Shown here: piece after piece, positions 20,926-22,210 of the stretch
How the letters are laid out: the number at the start of each line of letters is the position of its first letter
Position numbering within the stretch: the stretch's first letter is position 1
NCBI GenBank assembly: GCA_000787465.1
Contig: JSYX01000334.1
Location: 1-22,210, forward strand
Reading direction: 5' to 3'
Origin: Thermomucor indicae-seudaticae
Taxonomy: Eukaryota; Mucoromycota; Mucoromycetes; Mucorales; Lichtheimiaceae
DNA: 22,210 nt
Notes under the pieces: model-generated
What the model was told of the DNA's origin: nothing
The model's database searches: none
The model's input: only the letters and a program-made list of their open reading frames with translations
Program-made: the position numbers and the translations under genes

Positions 20926-21791
20926 TCACGTCGGTCGGTTTCTGGCTGCTTGTTCGCGTACCCGCCGTTCGTATTCAGCCCTGTCCTTTCTTTAAAATCA
21001 ATGTATTAGAGCTTTCTCTTATACTTGCTTTCCACGAAATTCAATCCCTAACCTGAATAAGATGTATGCATCCTGCTGAGCTGGACTTTCAGGATTCGGC
21101 TCATTCAATAGATCCTGGATACCCATAAGAATCTGCGCTGCTCTTTAGCAAATTTCGTCGTATCTTTTTTCCCTTTTTCCTCAAAGCATTACCTGTTTAA
21201 CTGTGATCGCCGGCTTCCATCCCTCGTCCTCATTTAATATAGACAGACAAACAGTCCCAGATGGGTACACGTTGGGATGAAACAGTGGTGGTGTGAATTT
21301 GCCTTTGGAAAAACCGATCAACATTTCCGTTAAACTGATAGCTCCAGCTGGTGTCTTTTGTGCACTCACATTTTGGTGGTTTACTGGGGTAATCTGTGAC
21401 AAGATACGTAATTCAGCCATTACATGTTGATTACCAGCCAGGACAAGTTTCCTTTGTTTTACCTTCAGGGAAAAGCATGACGAGCTTATAGACACCATGT
21501 TCCCAAGGAGTCTGAGGAAATGATCAGCCAATCTGTAAAAAATAGAGAGAGAACTGTTCCTTTGCTTGTGATACGTACTCCTTCTTTGCCCGGGATACCA
21601 CAAGTCCACGTCATTAGGTCGAGCGAATTGTCTTCATTTTTCCCTGGTCGTGCCCAGAAACCCTAAGATATGGAGTTAATTGAAACTGACAAAGCAGCTT
21701 CGTTCACTTTAATACTTGCGTGGGGATGGTCTTTCCGCCACTGTTTCCGCTCTTCCATTAAGCGACCTCGAGCAATGCCAGAAGAACTCAT
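20926..21791 (-). CDS. UBC9: SUMO-conjugating enzyme E2 (UBC9)
   Basis: Model: complement(join(20926..20989, 21053..21132, 21193..21302, 21370..21393, 21463..21511, 21579..21662, 21720..21791)), 160 residues, stop TGA. It begins [20 protein letters not shown], the conserved basic N-terminal helix that binds SUMO and E1, and continues with [33 protein letters not shown] and [18 protein letters not shown]. Cys95 is the SUMO-thioester cysteine, with the HPN triad just before it. The C-terminus [16 protein letters not shown] and YERRVREQA matches the family, and length is as expected (157-160). UBC9 takes SUMO from the E1 and passes it to target lysines, mainly in the nucleus. The first intron is GC-AG and the fourth exon is only 24 bases. 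The gene converges on the Cyk3-like gene, 157 bases apart. Confidence 0.97.
21663..21719 (-). other. GC-AG intron in UBC9
   Basis: The donor is GCAAGT after CAC and the acceptor is CTTAG, 57 bases, phase 0. The join HPH-GFWARP aligns with the conserved HPFGFVA of UBC9. Reading through or using the nearby GT breaks the frame of the family. Confidence 0.9.
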
Positions 21792-22021
21792 TATGGATTG
21801 GCGAAAATGTGGAAAATGTGAAAAAGGTAGGGCGTTTGTGAAAGGCAAGAGCAGCAAAGTGTGACTTGATGCTCGATTGTGACACAGAATTATAGTCCTC
21901 TTTAAGATATGAGCCTTTGACTTGGCAGCGACTTGCGCATGAAAACAGTGTGGGTCCAGCCCAGCGAGACAGCGTGAGCGATCAAAGTTGAAACATTACT
22001 GACTGATGATACTACTGTATT

Positions 22022-22210
22022 TTAAGAAACATTTGCACTAGCTAGGAATGCCAGTTTGCATGAACCAAGGAACCGAGTTTGCGCTGTATAAGAAAGAAAT
22101 TAACGCTGTTAGGATTCAAAGTTTGCGTAGTAGTTTTGTTTTTCATACTTACAATAGAGCAAAACTTGGCTCAGTTGATGCAAGCAAGCATTCCCGGTAG
22201 CACAAACATT
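22022..22210 (-). CDS. 3' end of an unrecognised gene entering from the right edge (partial)
   Basis: A textbook fungal intron is visible on the minus strand at 22084..22152: donor GTAAGT, branch-like CCTAAC, pyrimidine run, acceptor ATACAG, 69 bases. Its presence implies a transcribed gene. Two frames stay open across the join. One ends at TAA 22022-22024 (join reads LLYSQTRFLG) and the other at TAG 22038-22040 (join reads ALFANSVPWF). About 35-40 residues are too few to assign a product or choose the frame, and the exon could also be untranslated. The start lies outside the window. Confidence 0.35.

Overview
The window reads as nuclear DNA of an early-diverging filamentous fungus, most likely Mucoromycota. 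The genes are dense and each is cut by several short GT-AG introns (about 48 to 108 bases). The gene set is plainly eukaryotic and fungal: calcineurin A, kinesin-3, UBC9, a Gat1/Gpt2-type acyltransferase and a Cyk3-like protein. The phylum is an inference from general style and is not proven. All gene models were built by hand by joining open frames at splice sites that keep family motifs continuous. There is no transcript evidence.

Layout from left to right. 1-659: no gene recognised. 660-2542 (+): GT31-type glycosyltransferase with an unusual multi-pass N-terminus. 2691-4779 (-): soluble fumarate reductase fused to a cytochrome b5 domain, convergent with the GT31 gene. 5352-10906 (-): full-length kinesin-3 (Unc104/KIF1 type), ten exons. 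11414-13693 (-): glycerol-3-phosphate/DHAP acyltransferase, eight exons. 13753-14639 (-): an unrecognised candidate gene whose main frame is broken by two TAG codons. 14746-16898 (+): calcineurin catalytic subunit, eight exons, one GC-AG intron. 17493-17764 (-): what looks like a decayed remnant of a Fanzor/TnpB-like gene. 17920-20768 (+): Cyk3-like protein with a cysteine-less transglutaminase fold. 20926-21791 (-): UBC9, seven exons, one GC-AG intron. 22022-22210 (-): end of another gene that enters from the right edge.

The genes do not form one pathway. They are ordinary neighbours: Golgi glycosylation, redox metabolism, vesicle transport, lipid synthesis, calcium signalling, cytokinesis and SUMO conjugation. 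The points most worth a second look are the Fanzor-like relic, the multi-membrane-span GT31, the broken minus-strand frame at 13753-14639, and some splicing oddities (35-base and 24-base exons, two GC-AG introns, purine tracts just after donor sites).
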